Of a stretch of DNA of 64,000 nucleotides, positions 15,751 to 23,937 are shown in pieces. The notes under the pieces were generated by a model. It was not told the origin of the DNA. It searched no databases and saw only the letters and a program-made list of their open reading frames with translations. How positions within the stretch are numbered: the stretch's first letter is position 1; each line of letters starts with the position of its first letter. Where the stretch lies: positions 124,001-188,000 of the forward strand of contig JAHENC010000020.1 of NCBI GenBank assembly GCA_024643365.1, in the 5' to 3' direction. The position numbers and the translations under genes were made by a program. This stretch comes from Crocinitomicaceae bacterium. Lineage in GTDB: Bacteria; Bacteroidota; Bacteroidia; Flavobacteriales_D; Crocinitomicaceae.

Positions 15751-16464
15751 ATGAAAAAAGCCCTACATACCTCACAAACTCGTGGTCACGCCAATCATGG
15801 ATGGCTGAACGCAAAACATTCCTTTAGTTTCGCGCAATGGTACAATCCAGAACGCATCAACTTTGGCGCATTGCGCGTATTAAACGACGACATTGTTGCC
15901 GCAGCAATGGGATTTGGAAAACATCCCCACGACAACATGGAAATCATCACAATTCCTCTTCGTGGCTCACTTCGTCATCAAGACAGTATGGGATTCAGTG
16001 AAGTGGTAAAAGCGGGCGAAGTTCAGGTGATGTCAGCAGGCACCGGTATTTTTCACAGTGAAATGAATGCCAGCAACCAAGAAGACCTTAATTTATTTCA
16101 AATTTGGATTTTCCCTAATAAGCAGGGAGTCACACCACGTTACGAGCAAAAGTCCTATGACTTGAAGGATTCAGAACAACGATTCTTACAATTGGTTTCA
16201 CCTCATGCAGATCAAGAAGGCGTTTGGATTCACCAAAACGCATGGATTCACCTCGTAAGTATGGAAGAAAACACTTCTATTACTTACACGATGAAAGGCG
16301 AAGGAAATGGCGCATACTTCATGAACATAGATGGAGCATTTGAAATCGAACAAGAACTTTTGAATGAACGTGACGCATTGGGAATCTGGGACACAAAAGA
16401 AATTATCCTGAATAATAAACAAAAAGGGCAAATGCTAGTTATAGAAGTACCAATGATATTTTAA
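15751..16464 (+). CDS. Pirin-family protein (bicupin, possible quercetin 2,3-dioxygenase)
   Basis: Pirins are bicupins with one metal-binding N-terminal cupin. Some bacterial members oxidise quercetin, and others act as regulators. The N-terminal metal site is intact: HPHDNMEIITIP (two His), then a His-x-Glu near FHSEMN. The protein begins MKKALHTSQTRGHANHGWLN, typical of YhhW-like pirins, and has 237 aa from the revised start. It is followed after 1 nt by a nitroreductase-like gene, and the pair end at a clear terminator. A redox or detoxification role for the pair is an inference. Confidence 0.88.
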   Translation: MKKALHTSQTRGHANHGWLNAKHSFSFAQWYNPERINFGALRVLNDDIVAAAMGFGKHPHDNMEIITIPLRGSLRHQDSMGFSEVVKAGEVQVMSAGTGIFHSEMNASNQEDLNLFQIWIFPNKQGVTPRYEQKSYDLKDSEQRFLQLVSPHADQEGVWIHQNAWIHLVSMEENTSITYTMKGEGNGAYFMNIDGAFEIEQELLNERDALGIWDTKEIILNNKQKGQMLVIEVPMIF

Positions 16465-16465
16465 T

Positions 16466-17098
16466 ATGAAACAGATAATAGACGATTTAAACTGGAGATA
16501 CGCAACAAAGCAATTCGACCCAACGCTTAAATTGACAAACGAGCAATTGGATGTCATCAAAGATTCCTTGCGTTTAACACCATCCGCTTATGGAATTCAA
16601 CCCTTAAAGTTCATCTTTGTTTCTAGTCCAGCATTGAGAGAACAAATCAAAGAAATTGCCTTTAATCAAGGACAAGTTGTGGATGCCTCTCACCTATTGA
16701 TCATCTGTTCCTACACTTCCATCGATGAATCATACATTGATGCACATGTAGAGTTAGTTACGGAAACACGAAATACGCCAACTGAAAGGGCTGCTGGATT
16801 CAGTGAGTTCTTAAAGAAAAACATCTTGAAAATGGCAAATAGCGATGTTGAACCATGGAATGCTCGTCAAGCTTACATTGCATTAGGACAACTACTTCAC
16901 ACGTGCGCAAGCATTCGTGTGGACGCTACACCTATGGAAGGATTCAATGCAAAGAAATTGGATGAATTATTAGGACTAGCTGAACAAAACCTAAAAAGTG
17001 TGTTATTGTGTCCAATTGGCTTCCGCTCAAGCGAAGACAACTACCAACACCTTGCGAAGGTTCGCAAAAGCAAAGAAACCTTGTTTCAGACCTTATAG
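16466..17098 (+). CDS. NAD(P)H-dependent nitroreductase-family flavoprotein (NfsB-like)
   Basis: The 210-aa protein is a nitroreductase-fold FMN enzyme. The N-terminal phosphate-binding region (WRYATKQFDPTLKLT) and RLTPSAYGIQPLKFIFV match the NfsB/oxygen-insensitive nitroreductase pattern. The C-terminal DELLGLAEQNLKSVLLCPIGFRS matches the conserved end region. Such enzymes reduce quinones, nitro compounds or other electrophiles using NAD(P)H, and the natural substrate is unknown. The gene is coupled to the upstream pirin gene (1-nt gap) and is followed by an intrinsic terminator. Confidence 0.88.
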   Translation: MKQIIDDLNWRYATKQFDPTLKLTNEQLDVIKDSLRLTPSAYGIQPLKFIFVSSPALREQIKEIAFNQGQVVDASHLLIICSYTSIDESYIDAHVELVTETRNTPTERAAGFSEFLKKNILKMANSDVEPWNARQAYIALGQLLHTCASIRVDATPMEGFNAKKLDELLGLAEQNLKSVLLCPIGFRSSEDNYQHLAKVRKSKETLFQTL

Positions 17099-17147
17099 CT
17101 TATCCACAATTTTACGTGTATAAAAAAGCTTGATTTTATTGGACTTT

Positions 17148-17170
17148 GAGGACTCCCGGGTCCTCATTTT
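17148..17170 (+). terminator. Intrinsic terminator after the pirin-nitroreductase pair
   Basis: GAGGAC and GTCCTC form a stem around a short CCCGG-rich loop, followed by ATTTTT. The T-run ends 4 nt before the -7 element of the next gene, so terminator and promoter are nearly fused. Confidence 0.7.
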
Positions 17171-17174
17171 TCAT

Positions 17175-17182
17175 TATATTTG
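17175..17182 (+). promoter_or_regulatory. -7 promoter element, start codon 3 nt downstream
   Basis: TATATTTG ends 3 nt before the ATG at 17186. By the SRP RNA calibration the first transcribed base would be the A of the ATG. The ORF-track TTG at 17180 lies inside the element. Confidence 0.6.
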
Positions 17183-17185
17183 AGC

Positions 17186-19366
17186 ATGTCGACTATTTAC
17201 AAGCAACTCTTATTGGTCTTTTGCGGATTGGTGCTAAGTACCTTTTCTTTGCATGGACAGGTAAAAATGAGCGCAAGTAACCGAGTGGACTTGGCCACCA
17301 TTCACCATCAACTGATGGTCGAAAAAGGTGTCATTCACCCAGACCTTTTATCACGTTACCCTATATACCAAATCAACGGAAGTTACTACCTGTCATTTCT
17401 TGGAAAGATTTCGGAAGGATTCAATCGTTCTGAGTTAATCAAAAGAGGTTTCATTGTCGGAAGTCCAATCTCAAATTTGGTCAGCATTAAAGTTCCCTTG
17501 AATAAGACGAGTCAACTTACGACAATCAAAGGACTCGCTTACTTGGAAATTGCTTCTAAGATTCACAATTCTCTGGACAAAGCCATTGTCGACATGCATG
17601 CGGACAGTGTACATCAAGGAATTGGTTTACCACAAGGGTATTCCGGAAAAGACGTATACATTGGTGTGACAGACTGGGGATTTGATTATACCGCTCCTGT
17701 ATTTTACGATACGGCGATGCAGCAATCACGCATTGTGGCAGCTTGGGATCAGTACAAAACGAGTGGGCCACATCCGCAGGGATTTGCTTACGGAACTGAA
17801 TACACGACCCTAGGTGAATTATTTGCAGCAGGAAGTGACACCGCTAACATTTACTCATACGCGACACACGGAACACACGTTTCCTCCATTGCCGGTGGTG
17901 GTGGCGCAGGCACACCCTACAAAGGAGTCGCTTTCGACGCAAACTTTTTATTCGTCACCTTTTTGGTGGATGAAGCAGCAGTGCTTGATGCGTGGGAATG
18001 GATGTATCAAAAAGCGCAAGCAGATGGAAAACGCTTGGTTATTAACATGTCTTGGGGACTTTACCACTTCGGAACATTAGACGGGACTTCTATTTTGAGT
18101 CAAGCAATTACGGCGTATACAGATTTAGGAGTTGTATTTGCAAACTCAGGAGGAAACAACGGAAATGTCAATTTCCACATCAAAAAAACCTTTAATCAAG
18201 ATCAGTTTAAATCGAGAATTGAATTCTATTCATACTCTGCGAATGCAAACATGTGGGGACAAAGTGTCCATGCGTGGGGTGAAGCGGGAAATTCTTTTGA
18301 AAACGGGTTAATCATCACGAATAACGCTGGAAGCACACTGGTAGAAAGTCCATTTTACAGCACCGCAACAGTTACAAATTACATTGATTCGTTTTTAGTT
18401 ACTGGACTGGATACCATTTGGTTTAACATTACTGCGGATGCAGCACATCCTTTAAATGGAAGACCACAAATGCGTTTACGTGTAAAGAATACCAACACGG
18501 CTCTTCGTGTATTACTAAAATCAAAAGCTGAAACAGGTACGGTTCATTATTGGAATGTGACTGAACTTTCGAATGACGTTGGAAATTGGGGAATGCCTTT
18601 TTCTTTTTCCTACGGTGGATCCATTTCCGGAGATAACCAAAATGGAATCAGCGAACCTTCTTGTTCAGAGGATGTCATCAGTGTCGCTGCCTACGCCTCA
18701 CAGTATTTGAGCGGAAGTGGAAATCCTGTTGGTGGTGGAATTGCCTCTTTCTCTTCTGTAGGCCCACGCTACGACGGACAAATGAAACCGGATATCGCAG
18801 CGCCTGGAGTCGCGATTATTTCCGCCATGTCATCGTTTACTGATGCAACCTTCTCTTCTATCGACAATATCAACTTCAATAACAAAACCTACCATTTCGC
18901 GAAAATGTCTGGAACTTCCATGGCTTCACCGATGGTAGCTGGAGTTTCTGCGTTAATCCTTGAAGCGAATCCGTATTTGTCCGCAAGACAAGTGAAAGAA
19001 ATCATCATGTTGACGGCTCGAGAAGATAATTTAACTGGAAACATTCCAGCGGAAGGAAGTCCAATCTGGGGAGCAGGAAAAATCAACGCTTACGCTGCGG
19101 TGAAACTCGCTTTGCAGACTTTAGGATTTGAAAAAGTTCCACACGAAATCGATTGGAATGTCTATCCAAATCCCGTGATGAACGAATTGCATTTCACGAT
19201 CGTTGAACTTCCGAAAACGGTAGACATCATCGATATGGAAGGAAGCATCTACGAAAAGAACATCTACGATGGAAAAGTCTATGTTTCTGACCTTCCAGCA
19301 GGAACGTATTTCATTCGTTTGATCGTCGACGGAAAAGTACAGCAAGAACGTTTTATCAAGCAATAA
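17186..19366 (+). CDS. Secreted subtilisin-like serine protease (S8) with T9SS sorting domain
   Basis: An exported protease of 726 aa. A signal peptide covers about residues 1-25 (LLLVFCGLVLSTFSLHG), followed by a propeptide-like region to about 120. The S8 triad is visible: Asp in IGVTDWGFDY, His in ATHGTHVSSIAGGG, Ser in FAKMSGTSMASPMVAG. A beta-rich insert separates His and Ser. The last 75 residues form a type A T9SS C-terminal domain (VYPNP start, LPAGTYFIRLIVDG, basic end), so the enzyme is probably secreted or surface-attached through T9SS. The start is ATG 17186, since the ORF-track TTG overlaps the promoter. A GNAT gene follows directly with no gap. Confidence 0.92.
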   Translation: MSTIYKQLLLVFCGLVLSTFSLHGQVKMSASNRVDLATIHHQLMVEKGVIHPDLLSRYPIYQINGSYYLSFLGKISEGFNRSELIKRGFIVGSPISNLVSIKVPLNKTSQLTTIKGLAYLEIASKIHNSLDKAIVDMHADSVHQGIGLPQGYSGKDVYIGVTDWGFDYTAPVFYDTAMQQSRIVAAWDQYKTSGPHPQGFAYGTEYTTLGELFAAGSDTANIYSYATHGTHVSSIAGGGGAGTPYKGVAFDANFLFVTFLVDEAAVLDAWEWMYQKAQADGKRLVINMSWGLYHFGTLDGTSILSQAITAYTDLGVVFANSGGNNGNVNFHIKKTFNQDQFKSRIEFYSYSANANMWGQSVHAWGEAGNSFENGLIITNNAGSTLVESPFYSTATVTNYIDSFLVTGLDTIWFNITADAAHPLNGRPQMRLRVKNTNTALRVLLKSKAETGTVHYWNVTELSNDVGNWGMPFSFSYGGSISGDNQNGISEPSCSEDVISVAAYASQYLSGSGNPVGGGIASFSSVGPRYDGQMKPDIAAPGVAIISAMSSFTDATFSSIDNINFNNKTYHFAKMSGTSMASPMVAGVSALILEANPYLSARQVKEIIMLTAREDNLTGNIPAEGSPIWGAGKINAYAAVKLALQTLGFEKVPHEIDWNVYPNPVMNELHFTIVELPKTVDIIDMEGSIYEKNIYDGKVYVSDLPAGTYFIRLIVDGKVQQERFIKQ

Positions 19367-19861
19367 ATGGACATTCGTCTCGCAACTGCACTCGAATTAC
19401 CGATTCTTGAATCCTTGGCACGTAAGATTTGGCCTCATACTTACGCTGATATTATCACCAAAGAACAAATGGACTTTATGTTGAACTGGATGTATTCCAC
19501 GGAAACACTCGTAGCGCAACAGCAATCCGGACACGAATTTTACCTCATTTCCAAAGACAACACAGACGTCGGCTTTATCGCACTAGAACAAGCTGGACAA
19601 GAATTGAAAGTGAATAAAGTATATGTCCTGCCGGAAGTTCAAGGCTGTGGAGCCGGAAAACAACTGATGGACAAAGCCATTGAACGTGCAAAAGCTAAAA
19701 ATTGCACGCACCTATTCCTGCAAGTCAACCGAGCAAACAAGGCAAAATTCTTTTACGACAAACTGGGATTCACTATCCGAAGAGAAGAGAAATTCGACAT
19801 CGGACATGGCTTTTTCATGGATGATTACATCATGGAATTGAAAGTTGAAGAGGTCCTTTAG
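19367..19861 (+). CDS. GNAT-family N-acetyltransferase
   Basis: The 164-aa protein has the GNAT fold. The acetyl-CoA-binding motif is VQGCGAGKQLMDKAIERAK (QxxGxG/A), and the C-terminal FYDKLGFTIRREEKFDIGHGFFMDDYIME is typical of the family. The acceptor is unknown. The ATG follows the subtilase stop with no spacing, which implies co-transcription, although a functional link to a secreted protease is not obvious. Confidence 0.88.
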   Translation: MDIRLATALELPILESLARKIWPHTYADIITKEQMDFMLNWMYSTETLVAQQQSGHEFYLISKDNTDVGFIALEQAGQELKVNKVYVLPEVQGCGAGKQLMDKAIERAKAKNCTHLFLQVNRANKAKFFYDKLGFTIRREEKFDIGHGFFMDDYIMELKVEEVL

Positions 19862-19879
19862 TCCTAATCACATTTTCCT

Positions 19880-19887
19880 TATCTTCG
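19880..19887 (+). promoter_or_regulatory. -7-like element before the ACMSD-like gene
   Basis: TATCTTCG differs by one base from TAnnTTTG and lies 17 nt before the ATG at 19905. Confidence 0.45.
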
Positions 19888-19904
19888 CTACCAAAATCTG
19901 ACCT

Positions 19905-20912
19905 ATGCTGAAAATCGACATGCACTCCCATATTATTCCGAAGAATTTACCGAATTGGACGGAGAAATTTGGCTACGGGAAATTCATTTACTTGAATCAC
20001 AATGAAGACCGAAGTGCAGATATGATGCAAGGTGGACAGTTTTTTAGACGCATCAAAGAAAACTGCTGGGATGAAGACTTGCGTTTAGGCGAATACGAGC
20101 AATTTCAAACCCAAACTCAAGTGGTTTGTACGATTCCGGTTTTGTTCTCCTATTGGGCGGAACCGAAGCACGGTTTGGAGTTATCGGAATACTTGAACGA
20201 CCACATCGCGGAATTGGTAGCGAAATACCCGAAAAACTACATTGGATTGGCAACGATTCCGATGCAGGATACGGAATTGGCGATCAAAGAATTGGAACGC
20301 GCCAAAGCCAATGGTCACGTCGGCATTCAAATTGGATCAAACATCAATGACGAGAACTTAAGTGAAGAACGCTTCTTCCCTATTTTCGAAGCATGTGAAC
20401 GCCTTGGAATGGCGGTAATGATTCACCCATGGCAAATGATGGGGTTTGACAGCATGAAAAAGTATTGGCTTCCTTGGTTAGTGGGAATGCCTGCAGAAAC
20501 CTCTCGTGCCGCTTGTTCGATGATTTTTGGTGGTGTTTTGGAACGCTTACCAAACCTACGTGTGTGTTTCTCTCACGCTGGTGGGTCATTTCTTCCCACA
20601 CTGGGTAGAATCGAACATGGATTCAATTGTCGTCCAGATTTAGTAGCGATTGACAATGAGGTGAATCCGCGTGATTACGTCGGGAAATTCTGGGTAGACT
20701 GCATCACGCACGACATCGACGCCTTGAAATACATCTTGAAGATGCAAGGATCCATGCGCGTGTGTCTTGGATCAGATTATCCGTTCCCCTTAGGAGATTT
20801 AGAAATCGGTAAATTCATTGAACAAAGTGACTTATCCCTTCAGGACAAAGAAAACATTTTCTCCAATTCCACTTTGGAATGGTTGAACTTAGATAAGTCC
20901 TTGTTTCTTTAG
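19905..20912 (+). CDS. Amidohydrolase, aminocarboxymuconate-semialdehyde decarboxylase (ACMSD)-like
   Basis: ACMSD is a zinc-dependent, non-oxidative decarboxylase of the amidohydrolase superfamily that diverts the kynurenine pathway away from quinolinate. The protein is 335 aa, the usual size. It has the N-terminal metal motif DMHSHIIP (HxH), the MIHPWQMMG strand with the metal His, FSHAGGSFLPTLGRIEHGF, and the C-terminal metal Asp in CLGSDYPFPLG. No other kynurenine gene is near. Related decarboxylases act on other aromatic acids, so the substrate is less certain than the family. Its 3' end overlaps the convergent SIMPL gene by 4 nt. Confidence 0.87.
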   Translation: MLKIDMHSHIIPKNLPNWTEKFGYGKFIYLNHNEDRSADMMQGGQFFRRIKENCWDEDLRLGEYEQFQTQTQVVCTIPVLFSYWAEPKHGLELSEYLNDHIAELVAKYPKNYIGLATIPMQDTELAIKELERAKANGHVGIQIGSNINDENLSEERFFPIFEACERLGMAVMIHPWQMMGFDSMKKYWLPWLVGMPAETSRAACSMIFGGVLERLPNLRVCFSHAGGSFLPTLGRIEHGFNCRPDLVAIDNEVNPRDYVGKFWVDCITHDIDALKYILKMQGSMRVCLGSDYPFPLGDLEIGKFIEQSDLSLQDKENIFSNSTLEWLNLDKSLFL

Positions 20913-21649
20913 TCGATTTTATATTCCAAACGCATCGTGATATTTGCCGTTTTGCGGCGAGAGGAAGTGTTAAAACTTCCACCCCACGAATAATCTTCGG
21001 AAGAATTCTCTGCGGTGATTTGGAACACACCCATATCTGCAGTTTTCAGTCCACCAAGTGTGCCACCTGCGTTTTCAGCGATTTTTTGAGCTCGGTTGTA
21101 AGCATCTTTCGTTGCCTCTTCAATCATTTTTATTTTCAACTCTGCTAATTTCGTGTAGTAATATTCTGGTGCATTCGAATTCAATTCAATACCCGCATCT
21201 ATTAACTGCGATACTTCACGGGAAGTTTTCTCCACCGTATCTACTTTTTTCGAGCGCACTTTCAAACTTTGCGTCAAATTATATCCAGTAAAATACGATC
21301 CGATTTCATTTCCATCTCCGTCGTATTCAGTATGAAACATCTTTTGAATATCCGCTGCTTCAAATACGATTTCATCTTCCGAGATTCCTTTGGACATCAA
21401 ATAAGACTTCACGCGCTTCACATCATTATTCAAATCCGCATACGCTTGTTTTAATTCCATGTTGTTGCGGGAAAAGTTCGCACGCCAAACGATTAAATCC
21501 GAATCAAAGGACTGCTCCCCTAATCCGGTAACGCTAATCACAGGGTCTGGTTTACCCTTGGATAAATACGAATGTCCGAGGATGTATCCTGTGACAATGA
21601 CAGCAATCGAAATGATAAGAGTTGCAGCGTGTGTTTTGAAAAAGTTCAT
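20909..21649 (-). CDS. SIMPL (DUF541) domain protein, membrane-anchored
   Basis: SIMPL proteins are periplasmic or surface proteins with a BMFP-like fold and mostly unknown roles. This one has an N-terminal membrane anchor (residues 4-27, AATLIISIAVIVTGYILGHSYL) and the SIMPL core: PVISVTGLGEQSFDSDLIVW near the start, LTQSLKVRSKKVDTVEK in the middle, and ATKDAYNRAQKIAENAGGTLGGL in the C-terminal half. The start is set at 21649 (MNFFKTH), because the ORF-track start adds 15 residues with no promoter support. Length 246 aa. The 3' end overlaps the convergent ACMSD-like gene. Confidence 0.82.
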   Translation of the reverse strand: MNFFKTHAATLIISIAVIVTGYILGHSYLSKGKPDPVISVTGLGEQSFDSDLIVWRANFSRNNMELKQAYADLNNDVKRVKSYLMSKGISEDEIVFEAADIQKMFHTEYDGDGNEIGSYFTGYNLTQSLKVRSKKVDTVEKTSREVSQLIDAGIELNSNAPEYYYTKLAELKIKMIEEATKDAYNRAQKIAENAGGTLGGLKTADMGVFQITAENSSEDYSWGGSFNTSSRRKTANITMRLEYKID

Positions 21650-21728
21650 GGCGTTAATTTTTATAAATGTAGCTAAATTAATGTTCCATGTCAAAATGTT
21701 TTAATCAAGGAAATTAATTTTTATTCTT

Positions 21729-22194
21729 TTACTTTTTGGCATGGCCCCAAAAAGTAACAAAAAGCTCTAGCGCTTGAAAGATGAAACGACCCTCATCTTC
21801 CTTGTTGCTAAAATTTCTGAAACTCGCTCTCGTGCCTCGGCTCAGACAACCAGAAATTTTAACGCAACTTCGTCGTGAGAGTTTGCGTTGCATCTTTTCA
21901 TGCACGATAAAAAATTCTTGTAATTGACTATTGTTTACACTTCGAAGAGAAAAATTCTAAATTGAATTAGGACCGACATAGAATTCGAAGTTTTTCAAGG
22001 AGCATTGTTACACGCGAATGCTCAGCATAGCTGTAAGCTCATGCGCCAAGCATCGTGTGACAAAATCCGAAGAAAACCCTTTGCTTGATGTGAGGGATGT
22101 TCCTTCGAAGTAAGATTTGCAAAGGGAATCGAATTCGAATCCCGACATTTCGGGATTGATCTTTTTGCGAACTTTTTGGATCAAGCCAAAAAGT
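21729..22194. repeat. Structured intergenic repeat bounded by matching hairpins
   Basis: This 466-bp stretch lies in the 654-bp gap between two divergently transcribed genes. Its left end is TTACTTTTTGG/CCAAAAAGTAA (11-bp arms, 21729-21757). Its right end is ACTTTTTGG/CCAAAAAGT (9-bp arms, 22171-22194), so the same palindrome closes both ends. Inside are TAAAATTTCTG/CAGAAATTTTA (21809-21819 and 21851-21861) and AATCCCGA/TCGGGATT (22138-22157). No convincing gene is present, and the ORF at 22039-22230 has no family resemblance. Neither flanking gene reads into it, so the hairpins are not their terminators. It is probably a dispersed MITE- or REP-like element, or a structured RNA. Copy number cannot be seen from one window. 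Confidence 0.6.
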
Positions 22195-22303
22195 GGGAAA
22201 TATGAATAGATACAAAACGAAGTAAAGCACCTAGATTTTAGTCATGATCCAAATTAATTCTTGGCAAAAAAGAACCATTTCTCATGCAACTTGTTACACT
22301 TTC

Positions 22304-23008
22304 ATGGAAACAAAAAACTATTTCATCGTTGGAGCATCATCTGGTATTGGACTTGAACTTGCGAACGCATTACACGCCGAAGGACACCACGTTTACGGAA
22401 CGTATTTTACAAAAGATTTAGCGGAACTTCCTGCTGGAATCCATTACCAACAGTTGGATGTCCGTTCAGAATCATTGGACTTTTCCTTCCTACCCGATCG
22501 CTTAGACGGAATCGTTTATTGTCCGGGAGCCATTTCACTGAAGCCATTCGCACGCATTTCCAGCGCACAATTCCAAGAGGACTTTGACTTACAAGTATTG
22601 GGCGCCATCAAATGCATCCAAGGAAATTTAGCACGACTAAAAGCCGGTGTGACGCCATCAATTTTATTGTTTAGTTCGATTGCTGCAAGTCAAGGATTAA
22701 ATTTCCACACACAAGTTTCTGTTTCAAAAGCAGCCTTAGAAGGACTCACCAAATCGTTAGCCGCAGAATTAGCGCCGACGATTCGCGTGAATTGCATTGC
22801 ACCATCCCTGACGGATACACCTTTGGCGCAAAACCTATTGAACTCCGATCAAAAGAAAGAAGCAAATGGACTTCGTCATCCGATGAAACGTGTAGGAACA
22901 GTCGAAGACATGGCAAACTATGCCGCATTTTTACTTTCCGAGAAAGCATCATGGGTAACTGGACAAATCATCGGAATCGATGGTGGCTTGTCGACTTTAC
23001 GAATTTAA
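22304..23008 (+). CDS. SDR-family oxidoreductase lacking the catalytic tyrosine
   Basis: A short-chain dehydrogenase/reductase with the Rossmann glycine motif VGASSGIGLELA (residues 7-18) and the typical end MANYAAFLLSEKASWVTGQIIGIDGG. The catalytic Ser is present in LLFSSIAASQG. At the YxxxK position the sequence is VSVSK (HTQVSVSKAALEGL), so the Tyr is replaced by Val while the Lys is kept. The start is moved to 22304 (METKNYFIVG), because the ORF-track extension adds 20 residues before the fold begins. Length 234 aa. It overlaps the convergent crcB gene by 12 nt. The activity is uncertain because of the missing Tyr. Confidence 0.85.
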   Translation: METKNYFIVGASSGIGLELANALHAEGHHVYGTYFTKDLAELPAGIHYQQLDVRSESLDFSFLPDRLDGIVYCPGAISLKPFARISSAQFQEDFDLQVLGAIKCIQGNLARLKAGVTPSILLFSSIAASQGLNFHTQVSVSKAALEGLTKSLAAELAPTIRVNCIAPSLTDTPLAQNLLNSDQKKEANGLRHPMKRVGTVEDMANYAAFLLSEKASWVTGQIIGIDGGLSTLRI

Positions 23009-23353
23009 GCGAACCACTAAGGCAAAAACAGCGATTCCAGCCAACAAAGAAACCAACACATTCAAGGCGAAAATGCTGTAATGTCCATTGGAAAGCAATT
23101 GAAAATTCTCGTAGGAAAAGGTACTAAATGTACTGAATCCACCGCAGAAACCTGCGAGTAGTAAAGGTTGAATCCACTCAGTTTTGGGCAACTTGGCAGT
23201 GAAATACAGCACCAACGCAAACACCAAACAAGCGAGTAGGTTACTCCAGAAGGTTGCCCATGGAAAGCCGTTTTGATATGGCATTGCTTTGCTCATTCCG
23301 AAACGCGCAATACTTCCGATTCCTCCGCCGATAAAGACTAAAATCCAATTCAT
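22997..23353 (-). CDS. crcB: Fluoride ion channel CrcB/Fluc
   Basis: Fluc proteins are small dual-topology channels that expel fluoride. This one is 118 aa with four hydrophobic segments and the family motifs GGGIGSIARFGMS near the N-terminus and GFCGGFSTFSTFSYE, which includes the phenylalanine track, in TM3. A single copy would act as a homodimer. It is the last gene of the hpt-adk-obgE-PAP2-crcB unit and overlaps the PAP2 gene by 4 nt. No fluoride riboswitch is visible before it. Confidence 0.92.
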   Translation of the reverse strand: MNWILVFIGGGIGSIARFGMSKAMPYQNGFPWATFWSNLLACLVFALVLYFTAKLPKTEWIQPLLLAGFCGGFSTFSTFSYENFQLLSNGHYSIFALNVLVSLLAGIAVFALVVRLNS

Positions 23354-23937
23354 TCTGTGGTGATTTTAACAAAACGACTCAACACAAAGCGACGCATCAC
23401 ATACGCAATGAACATGCCGAGTAATGCTCCAACGAAAACATCCGTGAAATAGTGAACGCCTAAATACATGCGGCTGTAGATGACCAATAAAACGATGGAA
23501 ACGATGAGTGTCTTCATCCAAGTTTTGTAAAAGAAAGGCCAGAAAAACACAGCGAATCCGGCAAAATTTGCAGCGTGGGAGGAAACGAAGCCATATTTTC
23601 CACCCAAATACGGAGATCCATCACTGAATAAATGGTAGTGCAGTTGATCCGCAATAGCCAAATTATGAGATGGACGAAAACGGTGAAAAACTTCCTTAAA
23701 TAATTGGGTAGAAATAACATCGCAGGCAATGATCATTAAAGTTCCAAAAATGAGGAGCATGCTGATTTCTTTCCCGTTTCGTTTTTGCTTAAGCAATATG
23801 ACAATGAGTCCAATCAGAATGGGTAAAATCAGCCACTTCGACGAAAGTCCCCACATCAGTTGATCAAGGAATCCATTGTGCTGCACATTTACCCACAACA
23901 CGAGTTGTTCATCCCACGAATTAAGCTGGGAGATCAT
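23350..23937 (-). CDS. PAP2-family membrane phosphatase
   Basis: A 195-aa polytopic membrane protein with the three PAP2 motifs: KEVFHRFRP (a variant of KxxxxxxRP), [10 protein letters not shown] (PSGH-like, with Ser-Ser-His) and [16 protein letters not shown] (SRxxxxxHxxxD). Members dephosphorylate lipid phosphates such as undecaprenyl diphosphate or phosphatidate on the outer face of the inner membrane. The specific substrate is not evident. The gene overlaps obgE by 17 nt and crcB by 4 nt. Confidence 0.9.
   Translation of the reverse strand: MISQLNSWDEQLVLWVNVQHNGFLDQLMWGLSSKWLILPILIGLIVILLKQKRNGKEISMLLIFGTLMIIACDVISTQLFKEVFHRFRPSHNLAIADQLHYHLFSDGSPYLGGKYGFVSSHAANFAGFAVFFWPFFYKTWMKTLIVSIVLLVIYSRMYLGVHYFTDVFVGALLGMFIAYVMRRFVLSRFVKITTE

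Noticed and set aside
21729-22194. Hairpins as terminators of neighbouring genes
   Set aside because: The SIMPL gene and the SDR gene are both transcribed away from this region.
22039-22230. 63-aa ORF inside the structured repeat
   Set aside because: Its composition is what random reading through the element would give, it has no promoter of the local type, and its sequence follows the hairpins.
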